Assembly (NCBI GenBank): GCA_021018995.1
Contig: CM037591.1
Coordinates: forward strand, 73,621,901-73,685,900
Direction: 5' to 3'
From: Chloranthus sessilifolius
Lineage: Eukaryota; Streptophyta; Magnoliopsida; Chloranthales; Chloranthaceae
DNA length: 64,000 bases
The notes beneath the pieces are model-generated. The model saw only the letters and a program-made list of their open reading frames with translations. It did no database searches and was not told the origin of the DNA. Below are positions 34,540 to 46,027 of the stretch, one piece after another; position 1 is the stretch's first letter; the number at the start of each line of letters is the position of its first letter. The position numbers and the translations under genes are program-made.

Positions 34540-35850
34540 ATGGCATCATCTTGCCCTCCGCCATCCCGTAGGAGAAGAAGGAGGAGGATTTTCGGGCCTT
34601 ATCCGAGGCACCCATACCCAACCCGATACCGAGACATGTCGTGGGTAGTGGACCCAGCTTACGCGATCCTGACTCATCCCCGCCACATTCTCCAACCCAC
34701 TCCCATTCGAGAGAAGTTTTTTCCACTATCCCCCTCACCCAATCATCCTTTGCAGTTACCGGCCCGTTTGGCGCCCCCATTTTCCCAACCACTACCTCTC
34801 AAAATATTCAAAGTCCAACCCCCCATTCTCCATCTTTTGTCCAAACCATACCCATGCCAAATCCAACCCATTTCCCATCCACATCCATACAAAACCCAAA
34901 CCCATTCTCCCAATCCACATCCATGCCCATCTTCCTCCCAATCTAACCCCCCACAAATCCCCCCATATACCCGGGTCATGCCCATTTCTACCGGGACCAT
35001 GCCCAATTTTGTTCAAGCATCCACCCCTAACATCCCTAATCCTTCAACATCCTTTGCCCCACCTCAACTCTCCAATCCACCCCATACCCTACCTCTTACC
35101 ATGGCCATGCCCGATCATACCAGGGCCATGCCCAATTTCCCCTCCATCCCATCTCCACCACCCACAGCCAATCCCCCCTCCATGACCATGATGGAGGAGA
35201 TGTTCCAAGCCTACTCCATATGGAAGGCTTCTCAAAACACCTCCCCTCCTCCACACCCCATATCCCTAAATCCATCTCACACCCTAGCCAATCTCCATGC
35301 TTCACTCCCCAATGACCCCCATCAATCCCCCATAATCCACACCATCCAAACCCCCATTACCCACATGCCCCAAGGCCCCATGGCCCAACCTCCCACTACC
35401 CATACACCCCAAGGCCAAATGGCCCAATCTCCAACCTCCCACATACCCCAAGACCCATTAGCCCAGACCCCCTTTTCCCACATATCCCAGGGCCCCATGG
35501 CCCAATACCCCACCACCCAAACCTACCCAGGGCCCATGGCCCAGACCCATCAAGGCCCATTGGGCCAAACCCATCAAAGGCCCACGACTCAAAACCACCA
35601 AGGGCCCATGGCCCAAACCTACCCAGGGCCCATAGCCAAAACCCATCAAGGACCCATGGCCCAAACCCATAAGTGGCCCCTGGACGAAAATGACCAAGGC
35701 TTCATGGCCCAAACCCAAATCCCACACTCATACCTTCCACAATACCCCCAGCATTTCACCCAACCTTCACAGTCGGGTCAAACCCATGCCCAATTTTCCC
35801 ATGGCCCCACACCCCAAGGCCATCTCCAAACCTTCCCCCATACCCATTAG
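34540..35850 (+). CDS. Proline-rich N-terminal gag-like open reading frame, element B
   Basis: An open frame of 436 codons starting MASSCPPPSRRRRRRR, an arginine-rich start that could bind RNA. It is followed by a Pro/Thr/His-rich part and a tandem peptide repeat GPMAQTHQ (about 35360-35690). It begins just after the leader and precedes the conserved gag core, so it is probably the amino-terminal part of gag. Low-complexity Pro-rich DNA can stay open by chance in several frames here, so the frame is uncertain. As part of a broken element it is not expected to be functional. Confidence 0.5.
   Translation: MASSCPPPSRRRRRRRIFGPYPRHPYPTRYRDMSWVVDPAYAILTHPRHILQPTPIREKFFPLSPSPNHPLQLPARLAPPFSQPLPLKIFKVQPPILHLLSKPYPCQIQPISHPHPYKTQTHSPNPHPCPSSSQSNPPQIPPYTRVMPISTGTMPNFVQASTPNIPNPSTSFAPPQLSNPPHTLPLTMAMPDHTRAMPNFPSIPSPPPTANPPSMTMMEEMFQAYSIWKASQNTSPPPHPISLNPSHTLANLHASLPNDPHQSPIIHTIQTPITHMPQGPMAQPPTTHTPQGQMAQSPTSHIPQDPLAQTPFSHISQGPMAQYPTTQTYPGPMAQTHQGPLGQTHQRPTTQNHQGPMAQTYPGPIAKTHQGPMAQTHKWPLDENDQGFMAQTQIPHSYLPQYPQHFTQPSQSGQTHAQFSHGPTPQGHLQTFPHTH
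35363..35690 (+). repeat. Tandem repeat around GGGCCCATGGCCCAAACC, element B
   Basis: About ten imperfect units of 24-33 bases, each with GGCCCATGGCCCAA or a relative followed by ACCCATCAA or ACCTACCCA, coding GPMAQTHQ-like peptides. Unit length stays a multiple of three in most steps. Confidence 0.65.
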
Positions 35851-37260
35851 CCCCATCAGGCCCCACCTCAAAACCAAATTCTCATCACCCAACAAACCTT
35901 CCCTCACCCCCAATGGGCTCACCCAACCCCTACTCACGTCATTCCCATTCAACCCGTACAACAACAACAAGAGAATCCTGCCCTCACTGCACATTATATA
36001 GAGCAACAATATGAGGAGGACGAGATTAGGAATAGCCGGGCCTATGCTGGGGCATTGACCAGCCTTAACCCTCCTTCCATAATTGCCCACCCCCATGTGG
36101 CCCAGAGTTAAGTCCAACTAACGACAGAGAAGCAACCCCTATATCAAAAGAGTCAGAGTAGCTGAAAGAATAGTTGGAAAAAATACAGAAGCAACTGATT
36201 AAAATCGGTGGTACCGAAATCCACGCCACAAACTTCACATATTTGTGCTTGTTCACTGAGGTGCCCCTACCACCCAAATTTAAATTGCTTGCCTTCGAAA
36301 AATATAATAGCACTGGCAATCCGATTGCGCACCTGAAGTCTTACTATGGGGACATGTGCCAATACAAAGGGGATGAAAGACTACTACTAAAAGTCTTTTA
36401 GAAGAGTCTGACCGGTCTGGCTTTAAGATGGTTCACATCTTTAGAACCATCTATGATAAAAATGTGGAGGGACTTGACACACCTCTTTCAAGAATAATAT
36501 GTCTATAATATAGACATTGAGCCGCGAAAGTCAAATTTGGCCAACTTGAAATAGAACCAGAACGTGACCTTCAATGACTATTTGGGATGCTGGAGAGCCC
36601 TAGTAGCTCAGGTTCGAAACAGAATACTGGATGATGAGTAGATTGAGATGATCTCAAAGAATACTCTGCCAGTGACATTGAACTTTTTAGTGTACCAGCA
36701 GTAGTCAGCTTTGCTGATCTGGTGAGAAATGCTAAGCAATATGAGGATGCCATCAGGGAGGGCCATCTGAGTAAGAACATGCCAAGTGGACCCAGTGGGG
36801 TTAGGAGGTTTTCAGAGCAAAGGAACGATAAGAGAACAGGGGCGATGTCCAGAACATTTCCAATACCAGGCCCAATAACAATACAACCCCATTTCAATTT
36901 CAGGCTGCCCCTCTAGCACAAGCTAGGCCTGAGCAAATGCAGAGAATAGGGAATGGGCAAGGAATGCAAATGACTCCGGAGTAGAGGAGAGCCCGCTACG
37001 ATCGAGTTTTCATGCCCCTAGGGCAATCGTTGAGTGTACTTCTGCCTTTGTTAGTGGAAAAAGGATTAGTCACTATTCGTCAATCGCAACCTCCTCCCCA
37101 TCCAATCCCAAAGAACTATGACCTGAATACACACTGTAATTTTCATCAGGGTCTGGGTCACCTGACTGATCACTGCTTCCCATTGAAGCACGCAATCCAT
37201 GATTTGATCAATGCCAAGAAAATCATTCCCCCTGCACCATGTCAGCATGCCAATATTCAT
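35851..37260 (+). pseudogene. gag: gag core fossil of element B (capsid and zinc knuckle)
   Basis: The conserved block starts near 36174 (MEKIQKQLIKIGGTEIHA) and continues with LPPKFKLLAFEKYNSTGNP, AHLKSYYGDMCQYKGDERL and LTGLALRWFTSLEPS, the standard Tat capsid. A zinc knuckle of the form C-x2-H-x4-GH-x4-C lies at 37135-37176 (CNFHQGLGHLTDHC). Broken in a few places. Confidence 0.8.
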
Positions 37261-38853
37261 CAAGTGCCACTAGCCCCACATCCTACTGGAGGAGCTGGTC
37301 CCAGACCCACCGTCAAAATGGTAGAAAGTGAAGAGGAGTTTGAATTCGATCCATCCGATTACATCAGTGATCGTAAGAGTTATGTAGTGCCATTGTCAAG
37401 AAATGTTGAAGAGAGGAATATCGGGGTAATTGAACCCCTGAATTTGTCAGATTATTTCCCTAACCCGACTCCGCAATTTGAACCCTTGGATCTCAGGGCA
37501 TACTTTCCACCACCCACTCTCGTCAATTATGTATATATCAATGCATACTAACCATATACAACCACCCCCACCAATTACCCAATAAACCAATGGGCTCTCA
37601 ATCCTCCCCCACCAATAAATCATCAATGGCCTGCCCCCACCCCATTTCCCCCAGTTCAACCACCTGCCTGATCTATCACTCCCATCAATTACCCTATGGC
37701 CCATCAAACCCCCAATCCTCCACCACCAATCAGCTACCAATGGCCTACTTTCACCCCTTTTCCCCCTGTGCCACCACCCTCAAGCTTCACCACTCCCATT
37801 TTGCCTAATTTTTCCACCCAACCCGCTACCATCGAAATAAATCAAGTGTTGCCCACACCTCCTGAGCCTGCAGTACAAGTGCCTCAAGTATCGACAGCCA
37901 TACCTTTCCAGCTCTCGAGACCAACCTATGATCCTCATCAGGTCCCGCTAAGCGTTAGCAGTATAGAGGGGACAGTGGATTTTATAACATAGTCTGGGAG
38001 GATATCAAAGCAACTAGAAGCACCGATAGCAGCACAAGCCCAACCAAAGGGGAAGAACGATAGCACAGTAAACCCCTTCGAAAAAATGAGTCGAGAACAT
38101 ATACTAGAGACTCAACTAAGGAGAATGCCCGCCCATATCACTGTGTGGGATCTGTTAATGACGTCCTCACTCCATTTCCAAGCATTGATTGGGGTGTTGA
38201 AAAATGCGCATGTGTCGGTCCAAGTTAGCCCTGATGAAGTCAGGCAGATAATTGGGCAAGTGATGGCTCCGAACGCCATTTCATTTTCTGATGTTGACTT
38301 GCTGAAAGAAGGAGGTAGCCACTCGAAGTCTCTGAATATAACAGTTGAGGCTGAAAATATGGTAATCCCCTTGGTTCTAATCGACAATGGGTCCGCATTG
38401 AATATATGCCCATTAAGAACCGCCACCAAGATCAGGGCCTATCCATGCAGGTTAAGGCCCACCAGAACCAGCGCTAGAGGATTTGACAATACCAGGAGAG
38501 AAATAATTGGAGAAGTTGATCTTGAGCTGTTGATAGGGCCAATGACCTTTTCTATCCTGTTTCAAGTAATGGATATCAAATCCTCATTTAATCTATTGTT
38601 AGTATGCCCGTGGCTGCACGAGGTCGGAGCCATACCTTCCACTTTGCACCAGAAACTCAAGTTTGCATCTGGGCACAAGATTATCACGATCGTTGGTGAG
38701 GGGCATAGCGAGAAAGAAAAGGCTGCCAATAGCATAAAAAAACACAATATGTTGGATGTACCGCACACCACTGAAGACGTCAACCTCCATAATTTTGAAT
38801 ATGAGGCATCGGCGATACTCCCGGAGCCCAAGAGGGCATCATGCCTAAAATAA
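37261..38853 (+). pseudogene. Proline-rich linker and aspartic protease, element B
   Basis: The linker (IEPLNLSDYFPN, YFPPPT and PP-rich words, to about 38000) is followed by MSREHILETQLRRMPAHIT at 38086 and the protease. The active-site word LIDNGSALN is at about 38376-38402. The flap and end are marked by GEVDLELLIGPMTF and WLHEVGAIPSTLHQKL. The protease cuts gag-pol. The 255-codon stretch 38086-38853 is open; the linker is broken. Confidence 0.75.
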
Positions 38854-39780
38854 GAGGCAGTATGGTAGCAGCAATGGCTATGCTCCAAAAGTGGGGCTAC
38901 CAGAGAGGCAGAGGGCTTGTGCCTAGATTATAGGGCAGAAGAGAGCCAGTTATTACCAAGGGACAGAAAGTAAGATTTGGGCTAGGTTACAAGCCCACAG
39001 AGGAAGAGGTTCGAGAGGCTAAAGAGAAAGCCAGGGTCGCTGTAGCTGCAAGAGCTCAAGGAATCAACATAGAAGAGAAACCTCGCCCTAGGCTGAACAT
39101 CAGGGAATCCTTTGCTAGCACTGGGGTCATAAAGATCGATCGAAATGGGGTAACCCATTTGACCCCACACAAACCCACAACCCCAATACATCCCACCAAT
39201 CCCCAGATCTCCCTTCTAAGCCAGGAAATAGATTTGGTTGCGTTGTCCCTCTTCGAGGAACGACAGCCAGCACCTGAACAAACACTCCCTGTGGTAAATC
39301 ACCACAAAATGGTATTGACATTTGAGGACATCATCTCGGACAAATTGGGGATCAATATGATGGAGGCTGACTCCAATAAGCCATATCAGTCAACACCCTC
39401 CATCCCAACAGGTAAAGGAGCGGCCCCTCAGGTACGCAACTCGACATCTTTGCCCCAAACTTTAGAAGCAGGGAGTTGCCTAAAGTTTGGCACCTGTTTC
39501 CCTAAAAAAAATAACCTATAAAAAGTGAGATAAGCCCTTGGCAGGCAATACCTTGTATAGCAACCCGCCTTGCCAAGGGTCCATCTCCGAAGAAAATAAA
39601 AATCTCAAAAACATGGAAAAAATACAAAATCCCAAAAATATTGCAAAAATCCAAAGTCCAAAAATATCATCATTTAAAATTCAAAAAAAAGTCCCATAAA
39701 GGGATGTCTTAATCGAAATACTTGTCCCACATCAAATCGACCCCTTCCCTATAGAAATACAATAAGAGGTAGGTGTTACG
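38854..39780 (+). pseudogene. G-patch and linker to RT, element B
   Basis: MLQKWGYQRGRGL followed by a glycine and RREPV, at about 38879-38955, fits the G-patch pattern, and VRFGLGYKPTEEEVREAK follows. The rest links to RT, with MMEADS words shared with C. Bases 39530-39720 are A-rich. G-patch after a retroviral-type protease is known from betaretroviruses. Confidence 0.6.
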
Positions 39781-41345
39781 AGTCTGGACGAGAATGGTCC
39801 TTTGGAGGATCTCTCCAATGAGCTCCTTGACCGGTTCTCCAACATTGAGCATGGCCCTACCCCTGTTGTCAAAGAGATAGAGGATATCAATCTAGGGACT
39901 GAGGAGATTCCCAGAATAACTAAGATCGGAATGTCACTATCTCTCGAAGAAAGAAAAAGCATGATTGAATTCCTTCGGTCATACCAAGACATTTTGCCTG
40001 GTCCTATGAGGACATGCCTGGTCTGGACACTGATTTGGTTAAGCATGAGTTGCCTCTCTACCCCGATATGAAGCCGGTTAAGCAGAAGCTGAGACGTCTC
40101 CGAACCGAGTGGATGTTGAAAGTCAAAGATGAAGTCATCAAGCAGTATGATGTGGGGTTCCTCATGGTATCCAAGTACCCACAGTGGCTAGCCAATATTG
40201 TGATGGTGCCGAAGAAGGATGGAAAGGTTCGTATGTGCATTGATTTATGCAATTTGAATAGGGCAAGCCCGAAGGACAATTTCTCACTACCACACATCGA
40301 CATCTTGGTCGATAAAACTGCTAAGCACGGGATGCTTTCATTTATGGATGGATTCTCAGGATACAATTAGATAAATATGGCAGAGGCTGATCGGGAGAAG
40401 ACTGCATTCATTACTCCTTGGGGAACCTTCTACTACAAAGTCATGCCGTTTGGGCTAAAGAATGTCAGTGCAACGTACCAGAGAGCTATGACTATGCTAT
40501 TCCATGACATGATGCACCAAGAGATTGAGGTGTATCTTGACGATATGATAGCCAAGTCACCGGAGCGAAGTGACCATCTCGTAAACCTTCAGAAGCTATT
40601 TGAGAGGTTGAGAAAGTACAGGTTACATCTAAATCCACAGAAGTGCGCTTTTGGTGCTATGTCCAAAAAATTGTTAGGATTCATCATCAGCAGGAGAAGG
40701 ATCGAGGTTGACCCAGTCAAAGTCAAAGCCATCACTAAATTGCCACCGCCGTTTACTAAGAAAGAGGTTAGAGGGCTCTTGGGTAGAATACAGTATATCA
40801 GTCGGTTCATTGCACAGCTAACTCTAATCTGCACGCCAATCTTTAAGCTATTAAGGAAGAACTCGCCCTTTGAATGGAACAATGACTGTCAGGCAGCGTT
40901 CGATAAAATCAAAAGCTACCTCCTTAACCCACCTGTGTTGGTACCACCCGAGCTAGGGAGATCACTCTTGATGTATCTTTCCAAGACAAAAGTTTCGATG
41001 GGATGTGTCTTACGTCAGCATGATGAGACCGGAAGAAGAGAGCAGACCATCTACTATCTGAGCAAGAAATTGACTGATTATGAGACATGCTATTCTCATA
41101 GGGAGAAAGCATGCCTAGCTCTTGTATGGTCTACTCAGAGGCTCCGCCATTACTTATTATCCCAAGCCGTTTTACTCTTACCCTGCATTGATCCATTGAA
41201 ATACCTGTTTGAGAAGCCCGCTCTCACTGGGCGGACTATACATTGGCAGCTCTTATTATCTGAGTTCGATATCACGTACATCACTTAGAAGTCGATTAAG
41301 GGGCAGGCACTAGCCGATCATCTTGCCGACAATCCTTTTCTAGAT
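39781..41345 (+). pseudogene. Reverse transcriptase and RNase H, element B
   Basis: RT words in order: MPGLDTDLVKHEL, KVRMCIDLCNLNRASPKD, LSFMDGFSGYN, MPFGLKNVSATYQRAM and the catalytic YLDD at 40533-40544. The thumb follows, then RNase H (KVSMGCVLRQHDETGRREQ, LSKKLTDYE, HREKACLAL) to about 41290. Long parts are open, including 304 codons at 40377-41288, but the whole is broken in a few places. Confidence 0.85.
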
Positions 41346-41399
41346 TATGAACCTTTAAGAACTGAGTTTTCAGATGAAGATATCTTGTTCATGACGGAA

Positions 41400-42018
41400 G
41401 ACGATACTGAGGAAGCAGAAGAATCATGGGTAATGCACTTCGACGGGGCAACAAATGCTGAGGGCCAAGGATTTGGTGCCATCCTGATTTCACCAAAAGG
41501 ATCCCACGTACCCGTCTCTATCAAGCTCAACTTCCTTGGAATATGAAGCTTTGGTAGCTGCGGCTCTCGATCTAAATATAACTCACCTTTGAGTGTTTGG
41601 TGATTCACAGTTAATCATATGCTAGACGAATGGTGATTAGAAGATGAAAGACAAGAAATTGATCCCTTATCATGAACACCTCATGGATCTGATAGCTTGC
41701 TTCCAAGACATGACATTCTCATATGTCCCCCAAATAAGGAACCATTTTTTCGATGCACTAGCAACTTTGGCATCAATGATAGAAATCCTATATGGTGCTG
41801 AGATGAAGCCGATCATGATCGAGCAGAGAAGTGAGCAGGCCTTCTGCCTCCAGATTGAGGAACCTACAAAGCCTGATGATGAGCCACCTTGGTTCTCAGA
41901 TATCAATAATTTCCTCGAGACGCTAACTTTCCCTGAGGGTACGTCCAAGATGGACCGGCGAACCATTCAACGTTTAGCGACAGGCTACGTCATTTGTGGG
42001 GAATGCCTTTACAAATGA
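41400..42018 (+). pseudogene. Second (archaeal-type) RNase H and connector, element B
   Basis: WVMHFDGATNAEGQGFGAIL opens the domain, with EYEALVAAALDLNITHL and VFGDSQLI after it. These are the D and E/D blocks of the second RNase H of Tat elements. The connector (AFCLQIEEPTKPDDEPPWF) ends near CGECLYK, just before integrase. Broken. Confidence 0.8.
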
Positions 42019-43140
42019 TCCTACAACAGCATTCTACTTAGGTGCCTTACTGAAAGTAAAGTGACCAACATCATGAAGGAGATCCATGAAGGAGTATGCG
42101 GAGCTCACGTCAGCGGTCACATGCTTGCTAAGAAAATTCTGCGGCAGGGATACTTTTGGACCACTATGGAATCGAATTGCTGCAAACATGTTCAGAAATG
42201 CTATAAGTGTCAGGAACACTCTAGTCTGATACATTCTCCTGCCATCGATCTACACTGCATGACCATTCCTTGGCCATTTGCTACCCGGGGCCTAGACATC
42301 ATCGAAATGATTAATCCAAAATCATCAAACGAGCATCGGTTCATTCTCGTCGCCATTGAATACTTCACCAAATGGGTGGAAGCAGCGTCATATGCCAATA
42401 TCACAGTCGGTCATGTTGAGAAGTTCCTCAATAATAATATTGTGTGCCGATTTGGAGTCCCCATAGATATCATCACAGACAACGGCACAAATTTTACAAA
42501 TAAGGGCATCCGAGCCTTTTGCGAGCAATACAAAATCAAGCACCATCGCTTGTCACCTTATCGACCTCAAACTAATGGAGCCGTAGAAGATGCAAACAAG
42601 ACGGTCATCTGCATCCTCAAGAAAATGCTCGTCACTTATCGAGATTGGAGCAAAATGCTGCCGTTTGCTTTGTGGGCCTACAGAATGTCAATCCGTACTG
42701 CTATAGGGATAACACCATTCTCCCTTGTGTATGGAACTGAGGCCATGCTACCAATAGAGGTTGAAGTACCCTCACTCTGAATCCTCATGGAATTAGGCTT
42801 ACCCGAAGAGGAGAGAGAAAGATCATGCTTTGAATAGTTGAACTTATTGGACGTGAAGAGACTCCTAGCCTTGTGTCACACTCAAGTTTACTAGGGGCGA
42901 ATCACAAGCGCTTATAATAAATGTATTCGCGGTCGAGATCTAAAGGTAGGAGACACTGTGTTGAAGAAGATCTTTCCATCCCTCCACCCCGATCCGAGAG
43001 GAAAGTTCCAGCCAAACTAGGAGGGGCCTTACGTCATTTGAGAAGTGCTACCGGGATACGCCATCCGCCTCGCCACCATGGACGAAGATCATCTTCCTGA
43101 GCCCATCAATGCCAGATACGTTTGACGATTATACTCTTAG
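42019..43140 (+). pseudogene. Integrase, element B
   Basis: HHCC zinc end: HEGVCGAHVSGHMLAKKI and CYKCQEHSS. Catalytic core: RGLDIIE, IITDNGTNF and GAVEDANK, the D, D and E positions. A 240-codon part is open (42061-42780); the carboxyl end continues to about 43140 (PEPINARYV). No chromodomain. Broken at the end. Confidence 0.85.
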
Positions 43141-43769
43141 TCTATTATGATAAGGTAAGTATTGGTGAAACAAATGCGTGACTGCTTAAGAATCACCCAA
43201 AAGAGGCCATCATTTCAAACACAGTAGCCAAAAAGTATCCTTAAAAAAGATGATTTCCTTTACTACCCCATTTCGAGCCTGGGCCTTTCTTTCAATAACC
43301 CCCTCTCCCAAAACAAAATGTATGTATGTACATACACAAAAAAAGAAAGAAGTGAAATTACCATCAAAATCTAAAAAATTAGAAAACCAAAACCTCAAAA
43401 AGAGATTGCCTGAAATAAAATGATAAGAATAAAGAATCACGAGGCATGTACAGTTGAACCCCCGAGGAAGAAAGTATGTTGAGAAAATTGAAGCCGTATC
43501 AAGGAAACCCTTTTAGCCCAACATACCTTCAAATCCTAACCTAACCCATGGCCAAGCTACACCCTGAAGGATGCCCTCTTTGTAGGTTCACAAGCAGTCA
43601 TAGCATCTGTTAAGTCAACACAAGCCGAGTTGTGAGACGACACCAGAACCCCATCCAGTCGGCTACAATGGAATCAACGTCTATGTCGTGGCTTTTTTTT
43701 TATAAAAAGAGAAGAAAGGAGAAATAAAAAGAAAAATAAAATAAAAATACAAGCTCAAAGCAAGATGGA

Positions 43770-43910
43770 CGTAGTGAAAACCCGAAAGAGCACTATGGGT
43801 AAAAATAGCGAGTTTGTGCGGACCAAGTGAAAACCCGAAAGGGCGCTTGGGGTAAGAAAGCTAAACCTATGGACGTGAAAACCTGAAAGGGTGCCACGGG
43901 TAAAAAAGGG
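43770..43910 (+). repeat. Three imperfect repeats around GTGAAAACCCGAAAGGGC, element B
   Basis: Units start near 43773, 43829 and 43874, each GTGAAAACC(C/T)GAAAG(A/G)G followed by a GG word and GGTAA(A/G)A. They correspond to 9017-9210 in C. Confidence 0.7.
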
Positions 43911-44246
43911 AGATAAATAAAAAGAAAAAAAAAAGAGAGAAAAAGTAAAAGAAAAGAGGGGTTTGGAACGAGTGAATGTTTAAGGAACCCTCTTTGTTAC
44001 TCTCCCTAACCTCTTTTAGGGGCCGCTCATGTTAGTTCGAATCAAGTCCAAACCAGAATTGTTTTCATGAAATTGCTTTGTCAAACGTATGACTCAAGGT
44101 AGGGAGAAAGGTTTGACTCGATCCAAGGGGATGGACGTTCCGGCCTTGGTAAGACTTTTGAAACTCTTTTAGAATCAACCAGTCAAAGAGGGGTTCGACC
44201 ATGCTCAAAAGAGGACCCAGGGTTTCACAAGGTGATTAAGGCACTG

Positions 44247-44249
<3 letters not shown>

Positions 44250-44305
<56 letters not shown>

Positions 44306-44306
44306 G
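44250..44306. repeat. TA microsatellite
   Basis: About 28 TA units with one interruption (TACATA) near 44286. Confidence 0.9.
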
Positions 44307-44499
44307 CACAAAACAAAAAGACCAAAAAGTCCATGTAGATATATATAATCTAACTACCTTTCATTTATAAAATGCACCGCTTACACCACATCCCAAAAAA
44401 TACCCGGTATGACGACTAGCGTGCTTTCCTTTTTACAAATAAACAAAAAATAGCAAAAACATGAAGAAAATATGTATACAAAAAAATGTGTATATCTGT

Positions 44500-45329
44500 A
44501 AAGGGGTTTCAAAGCTGACACATCGCCCTGTGGAAGCAACTGGCATCTACCCAGAAAGCACTGAACCACCTCACCTCGGGCAATATAAAAGCGGGGCACA
44601 GGCCCCAAGACAGCGAGGTGCTCACCCAACCAGACCTGAATCAACAATGGGCACCACCGAAGGCCCTCCACCTTGCCTAAAGCAAATGAATCAAGGCCTC
44701 AATACAGCTTGGCGAGCACCAAATGCATCATGGATCGGCCCGCCTCCAGGTCCGTCAAAATATCACAAATTGCCAATGAGAAGCTCTCCCCCCAGTAAAG
44801 AAGAGGATTTCAAAGATGGGACCGAGTGCTAGAGCTTTTACATTGAAAATATTCCTAATCGGCATCTTCGGAGGCTTTTGTCATCGAAAAGTTCTTTGAG
44901 GAATTTTAGCGAACACCTCGTGGGCCCCCCAATGAGACTTTTCTCATACTCGAGTTTCTTCAAACTGAGAGTAAGGTGAACGGATTTGGAGTAGCCTGGC
45001 CAGGGCATGACTCTTGCAAGGCCCCTGTGAAGCTTTAGGCCAGATAGATTGGATAGCTCCTCAAGGGTTGGGGTTAGCTCCCACTTCCCAAAATGGAATA
45101 CATGGGAATTCACATCCCAAAATGAAGCGACAGCGAAAAGGAGTTCCCACCATGGAGGAACCTCTAGAAAGGAAGGAAGGCGAAATATCCCAAGGTGGTC
45201 CAAGTCGGCGAGCTCACTCTCATTCAAGCTCCCAAACCAGGCTGTTAGAAATTTGCGCCCTAGGCCCAAGGAAGGGGGTAAATTGGCTCCAGGCCCTCCA
45301 CGTAAGGGAGGGTTAGAAAGCGGGTCCAT
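44500..45329 (-). pseudogene. Antisense gene 1 of element B (DUF7745-like), shorter than in C
   Basis: Starts MDPLSNPPLRGG at 45329 and shares LNESELADLDHLGIFRLPSF, SFWDVNSHVFHFGKWEL and PTLEELSNLSGLKLH with C. The frame is open upstream of this ATG, but the shared start argues for 45329. VWLGEHLAVLGPVPRFYIA near 44600 matches the downstream part in C. The stretch after that is shorter than in C. Family name from memory; role unknown. Broken. Confidence 0.6.
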
Positions 45330-45497
45330 GAACGTACAAAGATCTTCTGAGAAGACAAAAATTGATGTATGGTGATGGACCCGCCTTGGAAAAGCAAGAG
45401 CAAAAAGAACCGGTAAAAAGGGCCAAGTCAAACAAAAAAGAAGTGATTTTTGGACTAACTCGGGTAATAAGGACCCACTGCTCCCTAGGTTAAACAG

Positions 45498-45662
45498 GGC
45501 ACAACTTTTAGTTGCGTCAATGTTTTTCTCCCCTAGGTTGATCCTGGCGCAACTATTAGTTGTGCCAGCACATTTTGGTTCCCATTTATGCCTGGTGCAA
45601 CTAATAGTTGCGACAGTACATATTTTCTAGGATTTCAACCTAGCGCAACTAATAGTTGCGCC
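45498..45662. promoter_or_regulatory. Four B-type palindromes upstream of antisense gene 1
   Basis: Copies at 45498-45518, 45546-45566, 45594-45614 and 45642-45662: starts exactly 48 bases apart. They lie 170-330 bases upstream of the antisense start, the same distance as the C-type copies in C (11979-12145). Confidence 0.8.
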
Positions 45663-46027
45663 ACACTACAGTCCCCCTCTTTAGCCATCTCAGGACCCAG
45701 CTGTGGGGACTTACACCCCTTTTGTTTTTTCACACACCTCCTTTCACTAACAGTTTGGCAATTATTTTGTTTATTCATATGTAGGACTTATCCTACATCA
45801 AAGCATACACCCAAGGAGTCACTTTCTGGGAACATTTTGGGCAAACACATCCTGCAGAGAAACAGGTTCGATGCAAAGAAATCATGGCATAAAATCAAAG
45901 CAGAAATACTAAAAATATTTTCTAAAAATAATGATCCAAAGTATCACATCAACAATCCCCAAAATGATTAAACAAATCCAAATCAAATTCCAAAGAGTAC
46001 TGAGTTTTCAAAACAAAAACTAAAAGC

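Larger units (their letters stand above)
43141..44499 (+). other. Non-coding region after integrase, element B
   Basis: AT-rich, no supported gene. It contains imperfect repeats at 43770-43910 and a TA microsatellite at 44250-44306. Parts align with 8372-9400 and 10100-10200 of C. Confidence 0.6.

Noticed and set aside
34743-35727. Open frames on the minus strand rich in Trp, Gly and Met
   Set aside because: They are the complement of the proline-rich gag leader and its repeat; composition explains them.
44250-44306. TA run as a promoter or origin
   Set aside because: A plain microsatellite in a non-coding part of B with no counterpart in C.
45498-45662. CRISPR-like array (21-base repeats with regular spacing)
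   Set aside because: The repeats are palindromes of variable sequence in plant retrotransposon DNA, spacers are short and similar in composition, and no cas gene is present.
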